From positions 66,325,898-66,389,897 of the forward strand of contig JBAIZL010000006.1 in NCBI GenBank assembly GCA_036971475.1: 64,000 bases of DNA. Reading direction: 5' to 3'. The number at the start of each line of letters is the position of its first letter. The first letter of the stretch is position 1. The stretch comes from Prosapia bicincta. Lineage: Eukaryota; Arthropoda; Insecta; Hemiptera; Cercopidae. The notes below the pieces were generated by a model. It was not told the DNA's origin. It saw only the letters and a program-made list of their open reading frames with translations, and did not search any database. A program made the translations under genes and the position numbers. Positions 35,831 to 47,866 of the stretch are shown piece by piece.

Positions 35831-35929
35831 CTAATTTTCAATTAGGCCTAAAGTGACTTCTAAGAATAAAAATAAATATTTATCAGACGCTAGTAAACAG
35901 AATATGGCTTATATATGTTTGTATGTTGC

Positions 35930-36292
35930 TTTCTGTTTTTATGTGTGTTTAAAGTTTTGTGCAGTAGGGTGTATTTTCATGTATCTCTTTGTATAAAGTT
36001 TTTTGTGAGTTTATGTGTGTATGTGTGTGTGTACGCGCGTGCCTGTATTTGGATTTGGGTTTCTGTGTAGTCTGGTTTATCTTTATGTATCTCCTTGTAT
36101 GTAGCTCTCTGTCTATGTGTGTTTGGGTTTATGTTTAGTTGTTCATATATGTGTTTGTGTGAATTTTCTGTATGTATATGTTAGTTTGGGTTTCTGTGTA
36201 GTCGTATTTATCTTCATGTATTTCTTTGTATGTAGCTTTCTGTGTATATGTGTATTTGGGTAGTCGTTCATGTATGTGTTTGTATGAAGTTC

Positions 36293-36296
<4 letters not shown>
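35930..36296. repeat. Degenerate GT-rich ~131-bp tandem repeat
   Basis: GGGTTTCTGTGTAGTC occurs at 36057 and 36188, 131 bp apart. Between them TATCTTTATGTATCTCCTTG, then TAGCTCTCTGT and GTTGTTCATATATGTGTTTG recur with changes. A third, poorer copy precedes them. Further (TA)n runs follow at 36297-36360. Confidence 0.8.
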
Positions 36297-36341
<45 letters not shown>

Positions 36342-36398
36342 TATATATATATAGATATATATTATAATAAAGATGATTATTTTTTCTTGATTTGTTAT

Positions 36399-36737
36399 AA
36401 TTATTAAATAACTTCAAAAAGTTCATAATCAAGATGTATTTTATTCAACATTTACAATTTTGCTGAAGCTTTTCGCCGGTGTACAGTTCCAGCATTCTCA
36501 AAGACTACTAACATGGTTTGTAAAACTATTTAAACATTACTCTAATTGATTGCACTATGTACATAAACCACTGATAACTTATTCCTTTAATCTATTTGTT
36601 TTACATTAAATGAACTATCTGTTTGATAAAATCTTAAATTCTATCTAAAACATGAAAAATTCTGTTGTGTTTAGATTTAATTTGGGATTGTTCTTTAATA
36701 AGTATGTTATTTAATTTATACTTGTAGATATATAGGT
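36399..36737 (-). repeat. Inverted-repeat arm 1 of the Penelope-like element
   Basis: 3' UTR and last codons of the minus-strand copy. Contains the hairpin GCTGG-loop-CCGGC followed by GAAAAGC (read on the minus strand, near 36471-36500) and GAATAAAATAC near its outer end. Confidence 0.9.
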
Positions 36738-37119
36738 TTTCCACAACATTCATTTTCAAACCTTTATTATTATGTTTGATTAAATTCATATTTTGTATGT
36801 CTGGAAAACTATGGTTATTTGCAATACAATGAGTAGCCATATTCGATTTATATATATCTGGTTTTATGTACGCATTGAGATGTTCCTTGTAGCGATCCTT
36901 TATTTTCTTTTTCGTTTGACCTATATAATTTTTATTGCAATCTTGGCAATTTATACTATATATCCCACATAAATCCAATTTACTAATGTCATTAATTTGA
37001 TTCAAAATAAGATTATTGATTGTATTGTTTGTATAAAACGCAAATTTAATATTAGTATTTTTAAACAACTTTTTAAGTGATTTAATTTCATAACCCGTGT
37101 AAATAAATTTAGTCCATTT
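36634..37119 (-). pseudogene. GIY-YIG endonuclease domain of a Penelope-like element (5'-truncated)
   Basis: Open frame of 161 codons with no ATG start, beginning after a stop at the inversion junction: KWTKFIYTGYEIKSLKKLFK, then NIKFAFYTNNTI, the typical lead-in to the endonuclease. Numbered from the TTG at 37068, it has G35-I-Y37, the paired cysteines C41 and C44, Y48-I-G50, R59, H63, the His pair H80 and H86, and E110. These are the GIY and YIG motifs, the catalytic Arg/His/Glu and the CCHH insertion known from Penelope-like elements. The domain itself therefore looks intact, while the reverse transcriptase that normally precedes it is missing. Without a promoter or ATG it is presumably not expressed. 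In intact elements this domain nicks the target for reverse transcription. Confidence 0.9.
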
Positions 37120-37124
37120 TTATA

Positions 37125-37463
37125 ACCTATATATCTACAAGTATAAATTAAATAACATACTTATTAAAGAACAGTCCCAACTTAAATCTAAACACAACAC
37201 AATTTTTCATGTTTTAGATAGAATTTAAGATTTTATCAAACAGATAGTTCATTTAATGTAAAACAAATAGATTAAAGGAATAAGTTATCAGTGGTTTATG
37301 TACATAGTGCAATCAATTAGAGTAATGTTTAAATAGTTTTACAAACCATGTTAGTAGTCTTTGAGAATGCTGGAACTGTACACCGGCGAAAAGCTTCAGC
37401 ATAATTGTAAATGTTGAATAAAATACATCTTGATTATGAATTTTTTGAAGTTATTTAATAATA
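37125..37463 (+). repeat. Inverted-repeat arm 2 of the Penelope-like element
   Basis: Reverse complement of arm 1 with a handful of substitutions, for example GAACAGTCCCAACTT against GAACAATCCCAAATT. The hairpin and CGAAA box lie at about 37369-37391. Confidence 0.9.
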
Positions 37464-39660
37464 TATATATATATATATATATAAAATCAATAACATAAAT
37501 CAGTAATAATTAAGAGACTTTAACTAATATAAGATAATATTATCTTTAGGAATTACATTAAAGCAAAATATGTTTACTATTTTTAAATATAAGAACATGT
37601 CTTTTATATAACTACAAAGTTAAAAAATGAAACTTATTTAAATGTTTTTATTTTTTATATAAATCTAATTTGTTTAAAATATAAATATAATAATTAATTG
37701 AACACCTTATAATTTCACTGCCGAATATTAGGGTAAAATAGCTTTCTCTACAACAATAGCCTGGCTATTTAAAAAGATATATTAAAGCATCAAAACATGA
37801 GTACAAAAAATCTCTCACCTTGACGTGGTACATTGATAAACGCTTTGACAAACTGCTTTAGAATATTGCGTTTCCCTATGTGCCATAAATACATGCCACT
37901 AATTGCATTGGTTGTATCTGGTGTTGCCACTGCAGGTGGTGTTAGTAATTATTGCCTTGGGCAATTTCACTCTGCTATAATTGCGGTATAGAGCGTGGGA
38001 TAAATGAACCGATACATCCCACTGTCATCTCTCAAGCAGTTCTCGACCGCTGATTGTTTAACGATTTACATGTGATAATACAAGAAGAAGTAATTACCGT
38101 AAAACTTTGTTAATAAAAATTGATTTTTAAAAAGAACAATGTTTCAAGAAAATATATTATATGCTAAAACAATAATTGACTAAGCAAATTAGAATGAAAC
38201 CAAAATTAAACCACGAGCAAGATTTTGTAAATTTATGTAACAATAAAAAGTAAAATATATTTTAAAGTAAGACCTGATAATATTGAAATTAATAGTACTT
38301 GTTTTACTAGCGAAAAAAATTTAAATAAAGGGAACGGCTGTTAATGTTCCTAGTTTAACTGAATTACCTAAATATTGTGACGTCAGGTGAAAATGGTGAC
38401 GTCAGGGCTCATTTTATTTGTTCGATCTCTTTACATATCGAGGGCCGTGTTAATTAGTAAAAGTGTAATACAAAGTATAAATAATATTAATAGACATTTG
38501 TTTAAGACACAGACATATATTATTTAGCGTGGATTTTAATAAATACGAAATAGATTATGCCATAGAAATATAATTATCATTTTTACTGCCGTTCTCTAAG
38601 TAGACGTTATCGAAGAAGGACTTGAATTGAAAAACCAGATGAGTGGTGTGGCATGAAGGAAGTCAGGACAACAGAAGAAATACATGCAATGATAGGCTGG
38701 AATTAGAAAAAGAAAGTCCAAGGTAGACGAAACGGGAAGAAATAAAAGCAATGAGGTTCAAGGAGTTGGAGAAAGAGGGGGTTACGTTCTGGGAGCCGGA
38801 GTTAGTATCTAGTTATGGAAGCTCTATGTAAAGGAAGTGAACTCAAAGAAAAAGTTGGTAAAGTTGTAATGGAGGATTGAGTCATGATTTGGAGGTAAAG
38901 GGTACATGGTGTTGGGGGGGAAGTAGTGAGAGTTTCAATTTACATAGGAGAGACATTTGACTGCAGAATAAAGAAGCTTTTACCAAAACTTGAAGACCAA
39001 GAGACTACACCGGACGACGGCCAAAAAAATGAAACACTAACGATTATCCAAACTTACTCAAATTTAATTATGTACTATCCAACTAGTTATATTAAATTAT
39101 AAATGTTTAAAAACAAACGGATAAAGGCTACATAGTGAGTTCATAGCATAGTAACTAAACTTATATACAAGTTAAGAAAAAGTTTACACCAAGAGATATA
39201 TCAATTAGTTATATCTCTCATGTTCTCTCATACATATCAATATGGGTATTATTGGTTCATTGTTTACTTGCGTTGTTTTACCGCTGAAATTTAACCAATA
39301 TGGCAGGGCATCGATATTTACTGTGCACTAACATGTAAATTAAACCATGAAACTCAATAATAAAAATTAATAACTATTGTTGGAACTCAATTGAACTTTG
39401 TAAAATTTATAACAATTAAAATTTAATTAAAATTGTATTATGTCTTCACTAACTGAAATGTATTGAAATACAGATTTGACTCCCACAAATAAAATTATTC
39501 ATAATATTATTAAACCAGGGGAATTGGTAATAAATTCAGAATATTGGGGGCAATTGATATATTTATCAAATAGAAAATACCCCATGTTTATTTAAAAAAT
39601 ATTAAATTTTATATTGCAGACAAAGACCGATTTTATAAACAAAAGCAGATTCATGTTGTA
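37464..39660. repeat. Duplicated block X1 (paralogue of 58.94-61.05 kb)
   Basis: After a (TA)n run, 37483 onward aligns with 58945 onward. Anchors: TTATCTTTAGGAATTACATTAAAG (as two halves at 37539), AAATATAAGAACATGTC, TGGCTATTTAAAAAG, the 97-bp identical block at 37900-37996, AAGTAAGACCTGATAATATTGAAATTA (38264), ATTGTGACGTCAGG (38374) and ATGATTTGGA with the GTGGTGAGAGTT segment (38884). Most of it diverges by roughly 10-20% with indels. There is no long open frame. Confidence 0.88.
37900..37996. other. 97-bp block identical between X1 and X2
   Basis: Identical base for base to 59348-59444 (TAATTGCATTGG ... ATAGAGCGT), while flanking sequence in the two copies differs by substitutions and indels. 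It contains an ATTGCC-TTG-GGCAAT hairpin. The plus strand has a short open frame in both copies (IALVVSGVATAGGVSN ... IIAV, then stop). Whether it is coding, a structured RNA, a regulatory element or a conversion tract cannot be decided from this window. Confidence 0.6.
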
Positions 39661-39894
39661 CACATAATATAAGCAATTTATGGTTTGGGTCTTACAAAAT
39701 AATTTTCAACTTCTCTTATATTATATTTAAGAAAATAAAAAAAGTCGAATACGGCAGAATGAGCCAGCATATTGCAAGTTGAACGTCTAGAGAATTAATT
39801 TCTGCACAACCGATATAAGTAACACATTTTAATACTGTTTGTTGTTAACTATTCTATCCAAAATAAACACCAGGAATTACCTCTAATTTTATAC

Positions 39895-39907
39895 TCATCC
39901 ACTAATA
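39895..39907. repeat. Target-site duplication, left (13 bp)
   Basis: TCATCCACTAATA, identical to 40151-40163. Confidence 0.85.
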
Positions 39908-40150
39908 CAACTTGAAGCAACTGTGGCGTAAATATTTATGTTAATTAAAACAAACTCTCACCACAAATTCGACAAATTTTATTTTAACTTTATGTACATT
40001 TCGATTACAAAGTAATCATCTTTAGAGGTATCTTACAAATAACTCAGTTACTTGTAAAATACCTCTGAAAATGATTACTTTGTAATCGAAATGTACATAA
40101 GTTAAAATAAAATTTGTCGAATTTGTGGTGAGAGATTGTTTTAATTAATA
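39908..40150. mobile_element. 243-bp near-perfect palindromic insertion in unit B
   Basis: The segment 39941-40149 is an almost perfect palindrome centred near 40044. Each arm reads TTAATTAAAACAAACTCTCA (or one base different), then CCACAAATTCGACAAA, TTATGTACATTTCG, ATTACAAAGTAATC and AGAGGTAT. Unit A has no such insert: CGCTAATATTTTGTGAGTTGC is at 27966-27986. A perfect 13-bp TSD surrounds it, preceded by about 33 bp of unpaired sequence. Its arms end in a 3'-like motif (GATTAC-TTT-GTAATC-GAAA). This resembles the Penelope-like inverted pair at 36.4 kb on a smaller scale, so I suspect a strongly truncated Penelope-like inverted dimer. A foldback MITE is the alternative. Confidence 0.8.
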
Positions 40151-40163
40151 TCATCCACTAATA
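40151..40163. repeat. Target-site duplication, right (13 bp)
   Basis: TCATCCACTAATA, identical to 39895-39907. Unit sequence resumes as TTTCGACACACTTTGAGAG. Confidence 0.85.
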
Positions 40164-43100
40164 TTTCGACACACTTTGAGAGTTGCAATGCGCATATAGA
40201 AGTAAAATTAAGTTTAGGAACGTTAGTCTGTTAACTATAAAGATAGAGCTGGACCACTTTTACCTATAAGTAAGTAGAACTAATATCCACAACAAGTACG
40301 TAGAGTTCATCCCCCCACCTAACAGTCTCCAATACCTTTTGTAATCAAACCATTATAAATGCTTTCTTCGATTTGTAAAACTGTTCTCCCTAATAGGACT
40401 AATAACACTTGCTCTTATCATCTCTAATATCGTTCCTATAAATTGGCCTAATGAGTTTATTTGTATCCACTCTCTTCCTGGAAATAGTCTAACAAAAGGT
40501 CTTTCCCGTAAATATTGTAAAGGTAAAGCGAAGAATAGAATTGGCCACACAGATTATCAGCCAAGTAGTTAAGACAGCTACCAGGAAAAATGTTTTTATT
40601 GTAAAGCATAAACTAGTCGTGTGAGGTTTAAATATTCACGAAGTGACTTTTGCGGGGTGGTGAGATTTATATTCAGGGGAGGCTTAGTCAATCATTTAGA
40701 AAACCTACACCCACATTGCTAGACTGCCCTTAACCTTATTAAAGAGTTAACTGGAAAGGGTGAAAGTTAAGAGTCTGCCGCTGATGTTACCATGATACAA
40801 AAGCATTTAAACAGCATAAGTTCCCTTATCGGGCAGTTATATGGCTAAAGTTTAATGGGACATCGCGTTACGCTAGTACTCCCTTATAACGTCTATGTAT
40901 GTAGACTTAGCTGGTGATGTTACTCTGAAACTTCAATAACAGTTTAAAAATAAATGCAATTCTATAGCTTGTCATTATTTTCAGTATGAAACCTAATTGT
41001 GTAAGTTTTATCGCATTCAGCTGTTGCTACGAGTCTTAAAGTAATGCAGTCTTAAAGCTGGAAACGTTTTTACAACTATAACGTTCTCTCCTTTCCCCAT
41101 TCAACGGGAGCGCCTCCACTGGAACCTCTATTTCCTCCATACTCCCTCTTTACCAGTTAATCGTATGTCCTTTATGCTTCATATCTTCTTCATTTTTTTT
41201 TTATATTTATTCATTGTGTTTCAATTTTTTTAATTTTCTCTTTGATTTATTTGTACTCTTTGGGTTATCCATTTTATAAAATATGCTTATTTTATATCCC
41301 ACAACGATAGATTATAACACAACATTGTCTATTATATAGCCTGTAACAATTATATGTAAATAAAATATATAAATTTTATAAACTTTTTTTTAAATATAGT
41401 TTTATCTTTAAAAATATTGTAAATCTTTAATACCATATTACGTAAGATTGGGTAGCTTAGAAAACACATCTGTTGAAAGTATCAACAGTAAACATGAAAA
41501 CATATTGTTAAAAATGATTTAAATAACGACACAGTACAAATTCAAATTTAAAAATGTAGAGAGCGTTTTCACATTATTCCACTTCATTTACTGTCGCACA
41601 TTGATATGATTTCGTGACGTTATTTGTAATTGTTTTATCTAGTTAAACCTTGGAAATATTGGTGAATTTTTAATTACTATTCATTTATTGATAACCTTAC
41701 AATTTGATTGTTACATCCTTCTTCTATGCCCTGTTCTACAACTCCGTAGAAATGTCTTGTGTTATTTTCTTTTGTTATCCATTTGTTCCATTAAAAAATA
41801 AAAAACCCTATCTTCAGAGAAGTTATTATTTATTAACTGTTTTCGTTGCCAAACCCAACAGTCACGGACAGTTTAATTTATTACTTAAGATATCTAGGAA
41901 AAGCTTTAAATTCTGCTGCGTATTAATAAACCAGCCCCACATTCGATTATGTAAGCCCGTAACTCTGGGAGCGCCATTGATACAACCTCTCACTCTTCAT
42001 TAAATATTTCTACAGGTAACTTAAATTGATATAAAGAATAAACATGTGAAACGGGCTGTAATACTACAACACAAACGCCCACAGGGTAGTTAGTGTTAAA
42101 AGCTGTAACAATAAAGCGAACAGAAATCATATGTAAACATTGCTCAGAGTTTCTATGAAATTTTAATATGTATCAGAAACATTCCCACAATACTCTGTTA
42201 TATGATAGAGCTTTTTAGAAAGAGATCAATTCCTAGTTTACCAAAACCTATATTAGTTTTTAAGAATTAAAAAGTGTTTATTTTTAAAACTACTTGTTCG
42301 GTTGGTATTAATTTTTCAGATGTCTTGTGTTTATTTCCTTCACTATATCATGATATTCAATTTATTTTATCTGTATCGTCATCAATGTATCCCAGAAATC
42401 ATTTGACTATAAAACGTTAACGACATCGGCGAGGCACTAACACCATTGGAAGTTTTTATCTTCCATCTCTAATGGCTAACAAAATAACGAAGAATCTGGT
42501 TTTTCGTTGGAAGGCTTACCTCAGTCCCTTTTACGAAGAAAGTTATGTCAGGTAAATCACTAAAAGCACTGAGTTTCCAAAACTCATGTTACAAAGGTAA
42601 AAATTTGGTAAATAAAATGAATGTAAAAGGTGCAGCAAAAAAATCACCTTGCTAAACAAAAGGTCTAAAATTTGGGTAATCAATTTATGCCCCAGATTGG
42701 AATATATCTCCCTAAGTAGAAAGACTCCGTTCACGTAAATGCAATCCTTCTTCACCCCAGGCAATATTTATGCCTAACCTTGTCTTTTATATTATTCACA
42801 GTAATTTATTTAACCGTAGCAGAAAATTGTAATTGTCATTCATGTTATAAGTAAACTCGATTTCCTAATTAAATAAAACCAAATTTTTTTTTATTTGTTT
42901 AAGGGTCTGGCAAAGCTAATGATGAAAAGGATTGTATTTATTATTGAACCAAACTGCTCAACTTTTTACATCTAAACGAGATCCTTTTGATCGTCTTCTA
43001 AAACGTCATGGGCATTCTACAAACAAAAACACATTCAAGAAGCGATTTGGTAGAGAGGATATTTTAAAAAATATAAATCATAGGTGCTGCGAAACACTTC

Positions 43101-46100
43101 TTTGGCGATTTATACATAGCAATATGTTCCCCTTAAAATCCAAACTTCAAACGTATTATATCACATGTCTCCGCGATTGCTCTGTGAAAACTAATTCCAG
43201 AATATAGCCATAGTAAATTAATCTAACTGACATGGAATCTAGGTTGAGTCGCCTTTGGCGTATCCAGACGTTGCTATTTCTGGCCAGTGGCCGGCACATT
43301 TACGTGCTGGAGTAGTTAAGCTGGAGACCGTGGGAGTCCCCTTTCCCACATACGTATCCGATAATTTTAATAATTCCTTCGTTGCATACACTACATTACT
43401 TAAATTGTACTAGAATTGAACTACATAGATTTACTACTTTGCCCAGAGATTTTACCCCTGAACGCTTTGTCTGCACGGAAATTATATTATTTTTCGTGAA
43501 CTGAGCTTCACTTTTATTATAGTAATATGAAGGCTTTACTTTAAAACTCAGCTTAAAAGTTATTATAATTACACAATTTTCACCAATAAATTGCTTTATC
43601 TACGAATTCTTGCCTAATAATTCTTTGTCATAAAAAAAGTCAAATTAAACAGGGACCTCAATAACTCGAATTATCAAAACTTAATTAACTTATTTCCAAG
43701 AAAAACTTGCTTTTAAACAAAATTGTGAAAATTTAAATAGAGAAAGTTTTCAAACAGCGATGTAGCGGCTTGAAGGCTGGCAAGTAGGCATGCGGCTTGC
43801 TGTGGTAGTTGGGGAAAAGTTTTGAAATTATTTTAAGTTTTGTACATATGGAATGTGGAAACCTTTCGGCGTAAATACAACTTGTGTGTTGAAAAGCCAG
43901 AAGGAAATCCTCAAGAAGTGAATCCACGCTTTAATAATATGATTTCCTTTTCTTTTGCAATATGTTTCATATTTATTCAACATAGAGTATAGGTTATCTA
44001 GGTCACATTTTTGTAGGTTTAGGATTTGGAAAAGTAATGTTCATTCCTTTTGTTATAATTAGGAATATTATTGTAATAAAGAGAAGCTCGATTTATACTC
44101 ATTTCTTTTTGTTTTTAACAAACACGTCTTTATTTACCAAGGTTATTTTAAATAAAATATTGGTACAGTATTTTGAAAATCTTCAGGGATCAGTATGTAG
44201 TTTGTCTATCATGGTTTTGTTATCTTTAAAAAAAACGATGTTAAGATACTTGTGTTTAGAGTATTGTTTACACCTAATTACCACATTATTTTAAAGAAAC
44301 ATATTCTTAATGATAAATGATAAACATTAACACACTTTCTTTATCACTTATTTTTAAACGTACATTTTAAACTAAAATTCCTGTATATTTGAAAACTTCC
44401 TTAAAAATACTTTCTAAACATTTGTTTCATTGAAGAAGTTGACGGTTATGACAACAATGCAATGTTCCCATAGGAATGATTCCTTATAATAAACGGATAA
44501 TAAAGGTAAAAAATAGTCTGTTATGAAATATTTGTGAACAAAGTATGCAATCGCTCATTCACAAGATATGCAATTTATTTGTATTACCTATGAAACCATT
44601 TGACATTGGTCTGGCCCCTTATCCACCAAAAGCTATCGTTAAGGGCGATCCAAAACCAATGTCAATTTTGTCTTAACACTTCAATCCTAGCCACTTTAGA
44701 AATCTAGGAAAAAATATAAATCTGGCTTGTTTCAACTTGAACAGTTTCGTCATATTTAAAAAAAAAGAGAATCAATGGATCATTTAGATAAAGTTAGTGA
44801 ACTCTGGCTTTCATTGAAACTGTTTAGGGAAGAATATTATTCCTATTTAAAGTTTTGAATAACAATCTAAAAGAAAGAGTTTAACATTACGGGTAACTCA
44901 CTCACGTGTTTATCAATGAATAATTACTAAACAAATGTGAACATTCTCTTTTATTAAGATTAAACACAAGGCATGTGCAAGAAACATTGTTTTACATAAA
45001 AATGTTCTCCAGCTAATAATACTGCAAATTTTGACTCTCCTGCAGATTGTTTATTATTGCGTTGTGTACAGCAGCGATTAATATGTGCAAATCCAAATTA
45101 AAATCTGAACATGAAATTCAATATGGGTGTGCATACTACGATGTCGCTATTCAATTAACCAATTATAAAGTAATAGTATGCAATTACAGCTCTTATACCA
45201 CTGAAAATATGTTTGTAACTGAATGTTATAAAATTATTTAGTGCAAAAAAATATATATTAATAACTAAATTCAAAATTCAAAAAATAAAACTAAAAAAAA
45301 ATATCGGCTAAATCTTACGATTTTTCACATTTCCTCAATATAGGGTTTCACACTTGTTTACAAATCCCCATGTAACATAGGATATAAAATCTTGTTAATT
45401 AAGTGAGTAAACGGGTTTCTTTATCAACTCCATTTATTAACTATTAGGTAAACTAGTTATATCTAACATTTTCAGATTTTTATGACCAGATGTTTTCATA
45501 ATGGCTGGGCTAATTAGCAGTTTTGTCACCTAATTCTTGCAATGGGGACTACTTGCCTATCTAATTGTTGAAGTTTCACATCCTAGAACCGCGGACAATC
45601 TCCGTGACTGGAATTATACATTATGACGACAAACTCGACCCATTTATTCCGGTAATGGAGTTTAAAATACTGAGATATGTTCAGTGCTAAAATGAATAAA
45701 TCAATGAAGAAAAAATTTAAAAAACCGAACTTTAATGCAAATAGCTTTTAAAAAATACATTATTTCAATAACCTCTGGAAATAAACTCTCTTGATTACTA
45801 AATTTTCATTTCCATTCTGTGAGTTTGTATCATTGTAATAAATACCTTGTACACACGTTGTATATATTTAATAAATTTACTAAACCGATATATATTAAAA
45901 ACTATCCAAGCAACAACAGTACTCGACAATGGTTGAAAAGAATCTGTAGTTTCGATTTCTGGATCCAATAAGTCCGAAAGTCAGAATAACATTTGCTCAT
46001 TAGACATATCGTACGATGTTTTTAAACCACAACTTAAACTTACTAGCACTTAAAGTGGGAGGTCTTAACTTGGGACATCAAAGAACAATTAAGAGCAAAT

Positions 46101-47061
46101 ATTAACGGACAGTTTACAGGGGGTCGCTTATCATCTCCCTAAACTTTATAGGATCAGCTATACTACAGAGAGGTGCTAATAGCGTAGCGAGGAATTTATG
46201 TGTCTTATATTTGCATAACTACTTAGTTTTATGTGTTAAAATCTTTAACGCTGTTTTTTCAACAAATCACTAAATGATTTTAGGCCTGTGAGGAAAATTA
46301 CTTTTTGTTCGAAAAGAAATCTCCTGTATAAATGCTCTAGAAGAAATTATTTTATATTATTTTTAAATATTTACAACTTTTTAAAAAACATATAAGCTAC
46401 CAATTTCTATGCTAGCATGTTGAATCTATATATACAAGAATTATTGTATCTATATTAGTCCGTTTTCGATCACTGGAACATTAAGGCACTCTATAGGTGA
46501 CCGAGTTCAAACTTTTGACAATCACCTTATACCTCAGGGTTTATTGAGTTGGATTAACACATTTATTATCTTAGAAATCCACTCCTAGACAACAGACTTC
46601 TACAGACCTTCCCAAAAACATGCTGAATCATTAAATAATAAGCATGAGCTACATAAAGGGCTTCATTGTCTTCTAGCTGCTTTTCAGTGTAAAACCAAAG
46701 CTTTTCTCGGGACGCTACTGCATCTTTGAAGTCATCCCTCTAGTAAAACAAAGCCAAGGCTTAGGAGCTATTTTTTTATTGTGAGTTATTGATTTATTTA
46801 TTAAATTCATATATCAAAGGAAAGTCTATGAGTCTTAGAATAATAACATGAATAATATACCATACAATATTCTAAAGAAATAATAACAGAAACTAAAACC
46901 AACAAGTAACTCTAGTTCACTCTTTGATATCTAATATAATTTGTAGCATCTGTGACCTCAGTTATTGTGTCGCCCAGCATCTGTGTGTAGTTACACATAT
47001 GGAAGAAAGGAATTAAATAAATTAATTAAATATTTGTACTCATGAGATGTGGTTTTACATT

Positions 47062-47064
<3 letters not shown>

Positions 47065-47122
<58 letters not shown>
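47065..47122. repeat. (TA)n microsatellite near the end of unit B
   Basis: About 25 TA dinucleotides. At the equivalent place in unit C (about 56870-56882) only ATATCCATATATAC is found, so the tract expanded after duplication. Confidence 0.95.
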
Positions 47123-47123
<1 letters not shown>

Positions 47124-47479
47124 GGGGCTTAATAATGGTGCTTGCAAAAAGTGCAGAAGGAGAAATCGATAAAATAAACTATAACTAGTTCGAGTAAAGT
47201 CTAAAAGACGTTAACCACAAGGAACTAATAACTCAGTAATTATCCAATATTTGTAGGATTCCAAGACGTCTAGAAGAGTGTAAGATATTCCTAACGGAGA
47301 CGTTTTTCTATCACTAAGGGCCTCGTCATTAAAGGATCACATCATACAACGAGTCTTATTCGAAGAGATTAGGAAGGAATAGATGTATGCCGCCATGAAA
47401 CAATAAAAATTCATGTCAATTTTGTTAATTTTATTAATGACATCATAGTATATATTAATAATATATAGGACCTTAATAA

Positions 47480-47827
47480 AATATAAAAGATGCTATTAGG
47501 TATAAATATTTGAACCTCATTTACTATACCAGCTATTGTTTCACACCTCAAATCCTTATAAGTTTACCTATGCGAATACAATATATCGTATCTACACAAC
47601 TGAAATCGATTGATATCGAAATATTTAACACTTTTTTCCTTGATAGTATTAAAGACATTAGCACTGATTATCTGTAACATTGTTTCTATAAATTGACCTA
47701 TTGAATTCATTTGAATCCACTCTCTTCTTGGAAATAGTCTAACAAAATGTCTTTGCCGTAGATATTCTAAAAGTAAAGCATATAATAGAGGGCGCAATAT
47801 ATAATCCCATGTAAGCTATTTTATAAG

Positions 47828-47866
<39 letters not shown>

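Larger units (their letters stand above)
36399..37463. mobile_element. Penelope-like element, 5'-truncated, as an inverted pair of copies
   Basis: Two arms of about 338 bp (36399-36737 and 37125-37463) are reverse complements of each other at roughly 97% identity. They flank a 387-bp single-copy loop. The minus-strand copy (37120 to about 36399) encodes a GIY-YIG domain and continues into a 3' UTR. The plus-strand copy is a shorter 3' end with the last 30 or so codons and the same UTR. Inverted and tandem terminal duplications are characteristic of Penelope-like retroelements. The reverse transcriptase is absent. The element lies between (TA)n tracts, which may be its target. I could not define a clear target-site duplication in the AT-rich flanks. 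Confidence 0.88.
39670..47480. repeat. Segmental duplication unit B
   Basis: Collinear with unit A up to about 42330 and with unit C throughout. Anchors beyond A include ACCATTGGAAGTTTTTATC (42442; C 51663), CATTCTACAAACAAAAACACATTCAA (43013; C 52252), GCCTTTGGC with TATCCAGAC (43252; C 52503), TTTTGAAAATCTTCAGGGATCAG (44169; C 53370), CAGGGGGTCG and GAGGTGCTAATAG (46117; C 55408) and CACAACGAG-like with AGAAG..ATTAGGAAGGA (47354). It lacks the ~1.4-kb middle segment of A (28440-29890). No reading frame is preserved between B and C: the 42932-43207 frame is broken in C. The unit therefore appears non-coding. Confidence 0.87.

Noticed and set aside
37356..37400. Hammerhead ribozyme in the Penelope-like 3' region
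   Set aside because: A stem followed by GAAA is present, but I could not find a proper CUGANGA core and a closing stem with a cleavage triplet. Kept as a structural motif only.
42932..43207. 91-codon frame in unit B with a partly matching frame at 52247-52459 in unit C
   Set aside because: The DNA is paralogous, but indels shift the frame between the two copies, and no motif is recognisable, so there is no sign of coding constraint.
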